Below, piece by piece: positions 47,126-55,323 of a DNA stretch of 64,000 bases (position 1 is its first letter; every line of letters starts with the position of its first letter). The notes beneath the pieces are model-generated. The model did not search any database, had not been told where the DNA came from, and was given only the letters and a program-made list of their open reading frames with translations. Made by a program: the position numbers and the translations under genes. Origin of the DNA: Marinimicrobium koreense (GTDB lineage: Bacteria > Pseudomonadota > Gammaproteobacteria > Pseudomonadales > Cellvibrionaceae); NCBI RefSeq assembly GCF_003762925.1, contig NZ_RJUK01000001.1:620001-684000 (forward strand), written 5' to 3'.

Positions 47126-48532
47126 ATGATTGTTCCCGTTATCCTGGCGGGCGGCTCCGGGTCACGCTTGTGGCCGCTGTCGCGCAAACACTACCCGAAA
47201 CAGCTGCTCAAGCTGTTTGGTGAAACCACCATGTTACAGCAGACTCTGCTGCGTCTGGACGGGGTGCCCGACTTGGGTGACCCGATTGTGGTGTGCAATG
47301 AAGAGCACCGCTTCATGGTGGCCGAGCAACTTCAGGAAATCGGTCAGAGCCGCGCGTCGATCCTGCTTGAGCCGCTGGCGCGTAATACCGCGCCAGCCTT
47401 GGCGTTGGCGGCGGTTAAAGCGCTGACCCAGGAGGATGATCCGACGTTGCTCGTGCTTGCCGCTGACCATATGATCCAGGGGATTGAGGCCTTTCAGAAG
47501 GCTATCGCCCAGGCGGCCGACGCGGCAGACAGTGACAAACTGGTGACCTTTGGCATCCAGCCAACCCGCCCCGAAACCGGCTACGGTTATATCAAAACCC
47601 GCCGGGAAGGGCAGGGTAGCCATCCCGTCGAGCGGTTCGTGGAAAAGCCGGACCTGGCCACCGCTGAGCAGTATCTCGCTGAGGGCGATTATTACTGGAA
47701 CAGCGGCATGTTCGTGTTCCGTGCCAGTGCATTCTTGTCCGAGCTGGAGCGCTGCTCCCCGGAGGTACTCAGTGCCGCCCAACGGGCCTACGACAGAGCC
47801 AGCACAGACCTGGATTTTGTTCGCATCGACCGGGACGACTTTGCCGAGGCGCCGGATATCTCCATTGATTATGCGGTCATGGAGAAAAGCCAGGCGGTGG
47901 TTTGCGTCCCGCTGGATGCGGGCTGGAGCGATGTGGGTTGCTGGCAGTCCTTTTGGGAGCTGTCCGAGAAAGACGCCAATGGCAACAGCTTTGTGGGCGA
48001 TGCCATTGATGTGGATTCACACGACACTCTGGTCTTCACTCAAGACAAGCTGGTGGCGACCATCGGCGTCAATAACCTGATGATCATCAATACCCCGGAC
48101 GCGGTTCTGGTGGCAGACAAGAGTCAGGCTCAGCAGGTGAAGAAGGTGATTGCCCGGATCGAGCAGGGTAACCGCACCGAGCATCTCCAGCACCGGGAGG
48201 TCTATCGTCCCTGGGGTTGCTACGATTCGGTAGATCAGGGCACCCGCTACCAGGTAAAGCGCATTCGGGTAAAACCCGGCGCCAGCCTGTCCTTACAGAT
48301 GCATTATCACCGCGCCGAGCACTGGGTGGTGGTCAAGGGCACCGCCCAGGTGGAATTGGACGACCAGACGCTGCTGCTGTCCGAGAATGAGTCGACCTAT
48401 ATACCGGTCGGTACCCGCCACCGCCTGAGCAACCCGGGCAAAATCCCCCTGGAAATCATCGAAGTCCAGTCCGGCCCCTATCTGGGCGAAGACGACATCC
48501 AGCGTTTCGACGACAACTACGGGCGGACTTAA
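47126..48532 (+). CDS. manC: Mannose-1-phosphate guanylyltransferase / mannose-6-phosphate isomerase
   Basis: This is a bifunctional enzyme of 468 residues. The N-terminal nucleotidyltransferase has GGSGSRLWPLSRKHYPKQLL and makes GDP-mannose. The C-terminal cupin (about residues 350-465) has RPWGCYDSVDQG and the metal-binding QMHYHRAEHW and is the isomerase part. It completes, with cpsG, a route from fructose 6-phosphate to GDP-mannose. No glycosyltransferase genes are nearby. Confidence 0.95.
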   Translation: MIVPVILAGGSGSRLWPLSRKHYPKQLLKLFGETTMLQQTLLRLDGVPDLGDPIVVCNEEHRFMVAEQLQEIGQSRASILLEPLARNTAPALALAAVKALTQEDDPTLLVLAADHMIQGIEAFQKAIAQAADAADSDKLVTFGIQPTRPETGYGYIKTRREGQGSHPVERFVEKPDLATAEQYLAEGDYYWNSGMFVFRASAFLSELERCSPEVLSAAQRAYDRASTDLDFVRIDRDDFAEAPDISIDYAVMEKSQAVVCVPLDAGWSDVGCWQSFWELSEKDANGNSFVGDAIDVDSHDTLVFTQDKLVATIGVNNLMIINTPDAVLVADKSQAQQVKKVIARIEQGNRTEHLQHREVYRPWGCYDSVDQGTRYQVKRIRVKPGASLSLQMHYHRAEHWVVVKGTAQVELDDQTLLLSENESTYIPVGTRHRLSNPGKIPLEIIEVQSGPYLGEDDIQRFDDNYGRT

Positions 48533-48590
48533 TAGAAGGGGTGTAGAAGCATCTCGTAGAACATCCGGGTGCTTTGTCGTGTAGTGCTCC

Positions 48591-48743
48591 GGTTGGGTAT
48601 ACCGTTGCGAGACACGCCATGAATACATCCCTGTAGGCTCTGCACCCGCCGGCCCCCTTCGCGCTCCCGGCGCTTCGGGACACTTCCCACATCCCTGTGG
48701 GGCGTCCAAGGCGGGTGACGGTCTCGCAACGGTATACCCAACC
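48591..48743 (-). repeat. Long inverted repeat LIR-7 with an enlarged loop
   Basis: Arms 48591-48613 and 48721-48743 (starting GGTTGGGTATACCG) pair perfectly over 23 bp. The interior is 107 bases, about twice the usual size. Compared with LIR-4 there is extra DNA inside the ACCCGCC...GGCGGGTGA hairpin. On the - strand the core is GAGCCTACAGGGATGTATTC then ATGGCGT. It opens the 756-bp gene-free stretch 48533-49288. Confidence 0.92.
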
Positions 48744-48801
48744 TCCGCGCTGCCAGCGTAACGTTCCGGGAACTAGCACCTTTTCTTTTTTTACCCCGGG
48801 A

Positions 48802-48834
48802 AACGGCGGATGCGCTTCGCTTATCCGCCCTACG
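48802..48834 (-). repeat. REP-like element between LIR-7 and LIR-8 (first of a pair)
   Basis: AACGGCGGATGCGCTTCGC leads into TTATCCGCCCTACG. It faces the next REP-like element at 48850. Confidence 0.85.
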
Positions 48835-48849
48835 CCACCTCCGTGCTAT

Positions 48850-48889
48850 GCGTAGGGCGGATAAGGCCAAAGGCCGCATCCGCCGTTAC
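48850..48889 (+). repeat. REP-like element between LIR-7 and LIR-8 (second of a pair)
   Basis: GCGTAGGGCGGATAAGGCC leads into GGCCGCATCCGCCGTTAC. It is in the opposite orientation to the preceding element, 15 bp away. Confidence 0.85.
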
Positions 48890-48920
48890 ATATGCCTCCA
48901 TTGTTCGCTATTGGCACCGA

Positions 48921-49032
48921 GGTCTGCCGTGGGGTATGCCAGTTCGAGACTCTCTGAGGCATGGATGCCGATGAGAAGCCTCCATGGATGGATTTACGGC
49001 GGGTCTCGAACTGGCATACCCCGCGGCAGACC
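48921..49032 (+). repeat. Long inverted repeat LIR-8 before rpsA
   Basis: Arms 48921-48950 and 49003-49032 pair over 30 bp with a single G-T pair (48930 with 49023). The 52-base interior has a small hairpin (GGCATGGATGCC) and the core AAGCCTCCATGGATGGATTT then ACGGCGG. Confidence 0.92.
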
Positions 49033-49070
49033 GGGCGTGATGCCAAGAACCCCGCCTGAGTCACCAATCC

Positions 49071-49099
49071 TTGCCATATCCCCCAAGATCTGCTAGCCT
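49071..49099 (+). promoter_or_regulatory. Candidate sigma-70 promoter of rpsA
   Basis: TTGCCA (49071-49076) and TAGCCT (49094-49099) are separated by exactly 17 bp. Transcription from near 49106 would give an approximately 180-base leader before rpsA. The leader includes the palindrome GCTGGCGCCAGC and a CCGTAC/GTACGG hairpin; S1 leaders are known sites of autogenous control in other bacteria. Confidence 0.5.
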
Positions 49100-49288
49100 G
49101 CCGCGCTTGCTAGAGCGTGTATCCAGACCAATGTGTACAAACCCTGGCATGGGCAGCCCGGCTGGCGCCAGCTTTGAAAGCCGGATCCTGTCTCTTTCAT
49201 AAACTGACCCGTACCACTGGCAGTACGGTAAACCCGTGACACCGCACCACAGACAAGCGGATCGATCGGGTACTAAAAGGTAGCATGA

Positions 49289-50974
49289 ATGTCCATGAGC
49301 GAAAGTTTTGCTGAACTGTTTGAAGAGAGCCTGAAATCCGTCGATATGCAGCCGGGTACCATCGTGACCGGTGTTGTCATCGACGTCGACAAAGACTGGG
49401 TAACGGTACACGCCGGCCTCAAGTCTGAAGGCGTAATCCCGGCCAGCCAATTCCTGAACGAAGACGGCGAGCTGGAACTGCAAATCGGCGACGAAGTACA
49501 GGTCGCACTGGAAACCGTAGAAGACGGTTTCGGTGAAACCCGCCTGTCTCGCGAAAAAGCCAAGCGCGCTGAAGCCTGGAAAGTGCTGGAAGCCGCTCAC
49601 TCTGCTGACGAAGTGGTCAAAGGCGTTATCAACGGTAAGGTCAAAGGTGGCTTCACCGTGGATGTATCCAGCATCCGTGCCTTCCTGCCGGGCTCTCTGG
49701 TAGACGTTCGCCCCGTGCGCGACACCACCCACCTCGAAGGTAAAGAGCTGGAATTCAAGGTCATCAAGCTGGACCAGCGTCGCAACAACGTTGTGGTGTC
49801 TCGTCGTGCCGTTCTGGAGCAAGCCAACTCCGAAGAGCGCGAAGAGCTGCTGGCTACCCTGCAAGAGGGTATGACCATCAAAGGTATCGTCAAGAACCTG
49901 ACCGACTACGGTGCTTTCGTAGATCTGGGCGGTGTTGACGGCCTGCTGCACATTACCGATATGGCCTGGAAGCGCATCAAGCATCCGAGCGAAATCGTCA
50001 ATGTCGGCGACGATATTGAAGTCAAAGTTCTGAAATTCGACCGCGAGCGCAACCGCGTTTCTCTGGGTCTGAAGCAACTGGGTGAAGATCCCTGGGTCAA
50101 CATCACCGGTCGCTACCCGGAAGGCGTCAAGGTCAAGGCTGTGGTTACCAACCTGACCGATTACGGCTGCTTTGCCGAGCTGGAAGAGGGTGTGGAAGGT
50201 CTGGTTCACGTCTCCGAAATGGATTGGACCAACAAGAACATCCACCCGTCTAAAGTCGTGAATGTGGGCGACGAAGTGGAAGTCATGATCCTGGACATCG
50301 ACGAAGAGCGTCGTCGTATCTCCCTGGGCATGAAGCAGTGCCAGGAAAACCCCTGGGACGTCTTCGCTCGTACTTACGCCAAGGGCGACAAGATCAGCGG
50401 CAAGATCAAGTCCATCACCGATTTCGGTATCTTCATCGGTCTGGACGGTGGTATCGACGGTCTGGTTCACCTGTCCGACATCTCCTGGCACGAAGCCGGC
50501 GAAGAAGCGGTACGCAAGTACAAGAAGGGCGACGAGCTGGAAACTGTGGTTCTGGCCATTGACCCGGAGCGCGAGCGTATTTCTCTGGGCATCAAGCAGC
50601 TGGAGACCGACCCCTTCTCTGAGTACCTGGCCGAGAACGACAAAGGTTCCGTCATCAAGGGTACTGTGAAGGAAGTTGAAGCCAAGGGTGCGACCGTGAC
50701 TCTGGCGGAAGACGTTGAAGCCTACCTGAAGGCCTCTGAACTGAGCCGCGAGAAAGTGGAAGATGCGCGCAACGTGCTGAAAGAAGGCGAAGAAGTCGAA
50801 GCCAAGATCATCAGCGTTGACCGCAAAAACCGCACCATCAACTTGTCTGTGAAGTCCAAAGACGTCGCTGACGAGAAGGCTGCTGTTAAAGAGCACAGCG
50901 CCAAAACTGCTGAACAGGCTTCGCCCACCACTCTGGGTGACCTGATCAAGGCGCAGATGAAGAACCAGGACTGA
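49289..50974 (+). CDS. rpsA: 30S ribosomal protein S1
   Basis: S1 binds mRNA on the small subunit and helps unfold structured leaders. The 561-residue product has six S1 (OB-fold) repeats, with the characteristic [20 protein letters not shown] and [20 protein letters not shown]. Codon use is highly biased, as expected for a highly expressed gene. The start is ATG 49289, 8 bases after AAAAGG. It is usually followed by ihfB, which is absent here. Confidence 0.98.
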   Translation: MSMSESFAELFEESLKSVDMQPGTIVTGVVIDVDKDWVTVHAGLKSEGVIPASQFLNEDGELELQIGDEVQVALETVEDGFGETRLSREKAKRAEAWKVLEAAHSADEVVKGVINGKVKGGFTVDVSSIRAFLPGSLVDVRPVRDTTHLEGKELEFKVIKLDQRRNNVVVSRRAVLEQANSEEREELLATLQEGMTIKGIVKNLTDYGAFVDLGGVDGLLHITDMAWKRIKHPSEIVNVGDDIEVKVLKFDRERNRVSLGLKQLGEDPWVNITGRYPEGVKVKAVVTNLTDYGCFAELEEGVEGLVHVSEMDWTNKNIHPSKVVNVGDEVEVMILDIDEERRRISLGMKQCQENPWDVFARTYAKGDKISGKIKSITDFGIFIGLDGGIDGLVHLSDISWHEAGEEAVRKYKKGDELETVVLAIDPERERISLGIKQLETDPFSEYLAENDKGSVIKGTVKEVEAKGATVTLAEDVEAYLKASELSREKVEDARNVLKEGEEVEAKIISVDRKNRTINLSVKSKDVADEKAAVKEHSAKTAEQASPTTLGDLIKAQMKNQD

Positions 50975-50995
50975 TTCGTCAGTCAGGTTGTTCTG

Positions 50996-51024
50996 AAAAA
51001 GGCCGGCATTTGCCGGCCTTTTTT
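50996..51024 (+). terminator. Rho-independent terminator after rpsA
   Basis: GGCCGGC pairs with GCCGGCC around a 4-base loop, extended by an A-run and followed by six T residues (51019-51024). It ends the rpsA transcript 20 bp after the stop. Confidence 0.93.
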
Positions 51025-51072
51025 ATGGGCTGGTGCGTCTGGCATCCCGGGTTACGGATACCACTTCAGTTC

Positions 51073-51113
51073 GCGTAGGGCGGATAAGCGTCGCAGGCGC
51101 GCATCCGCCGTCA
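51073..51113 (+). repeat. REP-like element after rpsA
   Basis: GCGTAGGGCGGATAAGCG leads into GCGCGCATCCGCCGTCACC. It lies in the 307-bp gap between the rpsA terminator and the ATP-grasp gene. No clear promoter was found in the rest of that gap. Confidence 0.85.
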
Positions 51114-51281
51114 CCAAACTCGGAAATCAGCCCTCCCTCCATATAACTATAAAGTCTATCGATACCATGCGTGTCCCGGACCTTATGGCTGGTACAGTGC
51201 AAGCCTCTTGTCTATGTTTATAGATGGGCCCGTGCGATAGCGCTCGGGGTTGTACCACTGCCACGTCTGGAGAGTCCCACC

Positions 51282-52517
51282 ATGAGTTCCAAGCACACTT
51301 TCAATCCTGAAAAAGGTTACGTCGCATTGTTGGGCTGGGCCCTGGGTGCCATTGAAGCGGCCGACAAATTCGATCGTCGCTACGTGGTGGTGGCTCCAGA
51401 GTGGGCCGAAGCTTACTGCAAAGAGCATGATATCCCCTACGTGCCCTGGAACTTTGAGCGGCTGAACGATCGTTCCATGGAAATTGCCCAGACCCTGAAG
51501 GATATGGGCGTGGATGTGGCGATTCCTCTGTTTGAAGAAACCGTGGAGTGGGCCGGTGCAATCAACTCGGTCCTGCTGGATAACCCGCGCCTGTTTGGTC
51601 AGGCCATGCTGTTGCGGGACAAGGCGCTGATGAAGCGTCGTGCCCAGCTGGGCGGCATTCGCGTGGGAATTTTCGAAGAAGCACACGACAAGGAAGACGT
51701 CGTGCGCTTTTTGAAACGGGTCAATCAGACCTTGTTGAAACTGGACGGGGACCCCAATGACCCCATTCACCTGAAGGCTTTTGATAAAGCCGGTTGTCTG
51801 GGGCATCGGGTCATCCGAACGCCGGATGAAGTGGACACCATTCCCGACGAGGAATTTCCCGTGTTGATGGAGTCCCATCTTGATGGCTGGGAATTCGCCG
51901 TCGAGGCCTGGATTCACAACGGAAAGATTTGCTTTCTGAACATTTCCGAGTATGTCACGCTCGGCTACTCCGTGTTCGTGCCGGCGACGCCCGAGCTCGA
52001 GAAATACCGGCCCCAGATTACTCAACAAATCGAAAAACTGATCAAAACCTTTGATATTGATTTCGGATTTGTGCATCCTGAATATTTCGTCACCAGCGAT
52101 GGTGAAATGTACTTTGGTGAGGTGGCCTATCGTCCGCCCGGTTTCAAAGTGTTCGAGTTGTTGGAGCGTGCTTACGGGTTCAATGCTTACCAGGGTCTGA
52201 TTCTTTCGTTCGATCCCAAAACCACTGACGAGGAGATCAAGGCATTCTTTCCCAAAGAAGTGGTTGATGCAAAGGGGCATGCTGGCTGTTTCGGTGTGTA
52301 CCCGCGCCGTCGGGTCGTCAGCAAACTGGAAATTCCCGCGGAGACGGAAGATCACCCTTACTTTGATTTCCATGAGCTTACCCCGCCGGTTGAGGAGACG
52401 GTCACCAAACGTACCGCCTTTGGCACCCATTGGGGCCTGGTTTACTTTTTTGGTGAAGACCCCTACACCATGCGGGATTTGCTCAAACACCAGGAAGAGC
52501 TGGATTTCTATGTATAA
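51282..52517 (+). CDS. ATP-grasp family ligase
   Basis: This is an ATP-grasp enzyme of 411 residues that probably joins a carboxylate to an amine with ATP. A Rossmann-like N-terminal domain (about residues 8-110) precedes the ATP-binding core (LLKLDGDPND near 150; VLMESHLDGWEFAVEAWI) and the metal-binding strand FGFVHPEYFVTSDGEMYFGE then VAYRPPG. The substrate is unknown. Upstream in-frame codons from 51171 are possible but ATG 51282 starts just before the conserved part. It is 32 bp from, and probably co-transcribed with, the next gene, which encodes a papain-like protein. Confidence 0.88.
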   Translation: MSSKHTFNPEKGYVALLGWALGAIEAADKFDRRYVVVAPEWAEAYCKEHDIPYVPWNFERLNDRSMEIAQTLKDMGVDVAIPLFEETVEWAGAINSVLLDNPRLFGQAMLLRDKALMKRRAQLGGIRVGIFEEAHDKEDVVRFLKRVNQTLLKLDGDPNDPIHLKAFDKAGCLGHRVIRTPDEVDTIPDEEFPVLMESHLDGWEFAVEAWIHNGKICFLNISEYVTLGYSVFVPATPELEKYRPQITQQIEKLIKTFDIDFGFVHPEYFVTSDGEMYFGEVAYRPPGFKVFELLERAYGFNAYQGLILSFDPKTTDEEIKAFFPKEVVDAKGHAGCFGVYPRRRVVSKLEIPAETEDHPYFDFHELTPPVEETVTKRTAFGTHWGLVYFFGEDPYTMRDLLKHQEELDFYV

Positions 52518-52549
52518 TCAACTCCATTGCATGAGTTGAGGAGGCCGGC

Positions 52550-54544
52550 TTGAGCCTAACGGAAACGAACCACAGTGCCGAGGCGGACAAATTGGTCCGC
52601 CTGGGAAACCAGCTGGACGAAGCGATTGAACAACTGGCCGACAGCCGTGAGTTTGCCAAGATCACCAAGCTCCAGCGCCTGCTGGATATTGCCCGGCGAG
52701 TGCTATTGCTTGATGGCGGTTGTGCCTTCCTGGAGGCCCGCGCTCAACGGCTGGAAGAGGCGGGCGTTTTTGAAGGGTCGGATTGGGCGCAGCCGCAGAT
52801 CCTGATTCCGTCACTGACCACGTACTCGCTGAAAAGTCCGGATGCCTCGACGGTGGTGATTGAGGCCATCAGCGAGCTGCGTCTGCTCGCCATTGCCCTG
52901 GGTGATTATCAGCACCCGGGTATGTCCTCTGAGCAGGCCCATCATTACCTGACCCAGGTACTGGCCATCAACCTGGAGCTGCTCTTCGGGACGCCCAGCG
53001 AGGCGGAGAGGGAGCAGCAAGGCCGCCTCGCGCTGATTACCCGGTCCTTGTACCGACACTTGGCGGAGCGGATTGGCTACGAACACGTCATCGACAAGCT
53101 GATTGAGGAAATCTGGCGCATCTTGCAGCAGCGGCCCATTCAGGTCGACAGCGTCAAACGCATGATCACCCAGATTGCGGTCTGTCAGATCAATCCGACC
53201 ATCGAGTTGGGTATCAGCGGGCAGGGCGCCGACCGATTGATCAGCAGCCTGTTTGGTCCCACCCAGGCCTGCCGCGAGGATCCGGGCCTGGAGGTGTATC
53301 AGGAGCGCCTTCAGGCGATGGACGCCGGCGCATTGCAATACGAGGCGACGGGTTTTGCCCGAGCCATGCACGATACCGGTCTGGTTTCTCCCTATCACCC
53401 GGTGTTGTTACGTCATCTGTTGGAGCACGGGGACCACTTGCTTTCCGAAGCTTTGGGGCTCTCCAGTACCGGTCGGGATTGTTTGCTGTGTTACGGTGAG
53501 CTGGCTCGGGCGATCATCGCCCAAGCCATCCATCCTGAAACCGCTCAGGGCGTCTATGGTCTGGCTTTGATGCTCGAACGGGGCATTCTCTACCAACCGG
53601 CGGTCGCACCGGCACTCTGGCGGCAGCTGGCGCTGCCCGTCTCGCCCTATTGTACCCAACGGCTGGAAATGATTTTCGGCGCACAGCCGTCGGCCACCGC
53701 CTGGCTGATGCAGGGCGTGTTGTGCATGCTGGGGCAACCGCTGGGCGTGGGGCAGGGCAATAACCCCACCTGTCAGTCGGCCCGGGCGCTGTCCATGTGG
53801 GCTTATAACGATCCGGATTATCTGTTGCAGATGGTGGTCTGGGCGGCGCGTGATGATGAAATCATCATTCATTTTGAGGGCCAACCGATTTCCTCGAGAG
53901 AAAGTGAAGCCGGGGTTGCCGCCGATATCCCCATGGATCTTGATCCGGTCTCACTTCTGGTGGTGCCACACCTGGACCGTATCTACGCCGAAATGGGGCG
54001 CCGTTGTATCGGGCGTGAAGGTGATCCACACCGTTGGGTGAACCCCGAGTTTCACGGCTGGTGGTCCGGTCGAGGGTTCCGCATCAACGTGGATGTCGCT
54101 ACAGGAAACCTCTGGGAGCTGGATGATTTTCTGCGTCACTTCTACGCGAGCTACCATCCATACTACAACGGCAATCAACCGCTGATCCATCCGCAACCGG
54201 CGGGCATCGCTGTCACTGACAGCGCCGCCCGATTTGTGGGGTGGCATGCGATCACCATTTTGCGGGTAGCGCTCGACCCGAAAGAGGTGATGCGGGTGTA
54301 CTTCTTCAACCCCAACAATGACAGTGGTCAGCACTGGGGAGATGATGTATTGGTCAGTACCGCGGGCAACGGCGAGCGCTTTGGCGAGTCTTCATTGCCG
54401 TTTGAGCAGTTCGCCTCGCGCCTGTACATTTTCCATTACGACCCGCTCGAACGAGGCGAACTCGCCAATATTACCGACGAAGAACTCAGCCGCGTCAAAG
54501 ACCGCATCCACCGCAGTTGGGGCGCCGACCGACAGCCCTCATAA
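52550..54544 (+). CDS. Unrecognised 664-residue protein with papain-like catalytic signature
   Basis: I do not recognise a named family. The N-terminal 380 residues look helical. The C-terminal part shows Gln402-x5-Cys408 (LGVGQGNNPTCQSARALS), His566 (GWHAITIL) and Asn587 (VYFFNPNNDSG). In papain, Gln19, Cys25, His159 and Asn175 have the same order and the same Gln-Cys distance of six. A papain-fold peptidase, transglutaminase or acyltransferase is therefore likely (inference). No signal peptide or membrane segment is seen. The start is TTG 52550 with GAGGAGG five bases upstream. It forms a two-gene cassette with the ATP-grasp ligase. Confidence 0.75.
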   Translation: MSLTETNHSAEADKLVRLGNQLDEAIEQLADSREFAKITKLQRLLDIARRVLLLDGGCAFLEARAQRLEEAGVFEGSDWAQPQILIPSLTTYSLKSPDASTVVIEAISELRLLAIALGDYQHPGMSSEQAHHYLTQVLAINLELLFGTPSEAEREQQGRLALITRSLYRHLAERIGYEHVIDKLIEEIWRILQQRPIQVDSVKRMITQIAVCQINPTIELGISGQGADRLISSLFGPTQACREDPGLEVYQERLQAMDAGALQYEATGFARAMHDTGLVSPYHPVLLRHLLEHGDHLLSEALGLSSTGRDCLLCYGELARAIIAQAIHPETAQGVYGLALMLERGILYQPAVAPALWRQLALPVSPYCTQRLEMIFGAQPSATAWLMQGVLCMLGQPLGVGQGNNPTCQSARALSMWAYNDPDYLLQMVVWAARDDEIIIHFEGQPISSRESEAGVAADIPMDLDPVSLLVVPHLDRIYAEMGRRCIGREGDPHRWVNPEFHGWWSGRGFRINVDVATGNLWELDDFLRHFYASYHPYYNGNQPLIHPQPAGIAVTDSAARFVGWHAITILRVALDPKEVMRVYFFNPNNDSGQHWGDDVLVSTAGNGERFGESSLPFEQFASRLYIFHYDPLERGELANITDEELSRVKDRIHRSWGADRQPS

Positions 54545-54559
54545 AGGTCACATGGCCCG

Positions 54560-54606
54560 GATTACGGCGGATCGCGGTCCAATCGCTGCGCGCATCCGCC
54601 GTTTCC
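54560..54606 (-). repeat. REP-like element after the papain-like gene
   Basis: ATTACGGCGGATCGCGG leads into GCGCGCATCCGCCGTTTCC. A degenerate second copy (GATCGGTCCGACGCATCGG... GCGCATCCACC) follows at about 54630-54666. They fill most of the 256-bp gap to the next gene. Confidence 0.75.
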
Positions 54607-54725
54607 CCACCCGCGGTAATCGTATGACAGATCGGTCCGACGCATCGGAGCCTTCGGCGCATCCACCAAATAATCCCCCAAGCGTGACCAACACCTCAAT
54701 TTCCACGTCCCCCTCATCGAACCCC

Positions 54726-54755
54726 TTGACGATATTTCCCCGCCTTCGGTATCTT
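54726..54755 (+). promoter_or_regulatory. Candidate sigma-70 promoter of the lipase locus
   Basis: TTGACG (54726-54731) and TATCTT (54750-54755) are separated by 18 bp, 45 bp before the ATG at 54801. Confidence 0.45.
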
Positions 54756-54800
54756 TCCTGAATCCAACGGAAATGCTTCACCGGTACAAAGGATGGCCCC

Positions 54801-55304
54801 ATGATTCGACCTCGAATACTCCCCTCCGTACTGCTCGGCATCGCCGTATTCTTTTTGATCTGTTCACCGCAAGGAGCTGCCATGGCGTTTTTTTCAAAGA
54901 AGGAAGTGGTGCTCAGCTCACCCTTCGCTGCTCAGATTACCTATGAAGGAAAGCCGGCTTCCGGTGCCAGGATAAAACGCATCATCAAATGGCAGAGTCA
55001 GGTTGGCGAAGAGGACGTTGCCGAGGCGGATGATCAAGGTCACTTTTCGTTTCCGGCCGTAAGAGATAGTTGGCGTCAGTTGCTTCCCGCTGAATTTGTG
55101 GTTTATCAGGATATTGTTGTTCAGTACCAAGGTCAGGAATTCAAGATCTGGATCGGAAGCAAGCGTGAAGAGCATGAATGGTCAGAGCTCGGAGGAAGGC
55201 CGATCAATATGCAGTGCGAGCTGACCGATGAGATTCGCCGAGTTGATGTTAAGCGGGGACTTTTAGGTACGAATTGTCACTGGGAAGGTATAGAGGTTCG
55301 TTAA
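54801..55304 (+). CDS. Small hypothetical protein, possibly exported (DUF6795-like)
   Basis: The 167-residue product starts with a plausible signal peptide (ILPSVLLGIAVFFLICSPQG then AAMA, cleavage before FFSKKE). A small beta-rich domain follows that resembles carboxypeptidase-regulatory-like folds (ITYEGKPASGARIKR, DDQGHFSFPAV). A second start at 54882 (MAFFSKKEVV) has a better AAGGAG and would give a cytoplasmic 140-residue form. Base composition is clearly more AT-rich than in neighbouring genes. It is 19 bp before a lipase gene; an immunity or accessory role is possible but unproven. Confidence 0.6.
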   Translation: MIRPRILPSVLLGIAVFFLICSPQGAAMAFFSKKEVVLSSPFAAQITYEGKPASGARIKRIIKWQSQVGEEDVAEADDQGHFSFPAVRDSWRQLLPAEFVVYQDIVVQYQGQEFKIWIGSKREEHEWSELGGRPINMQCELTDEIRRVDVKRGLLGTNCHWEGIEVR

Positions 55305-55323
55305 TTACAAGGAGGAACAGAAA

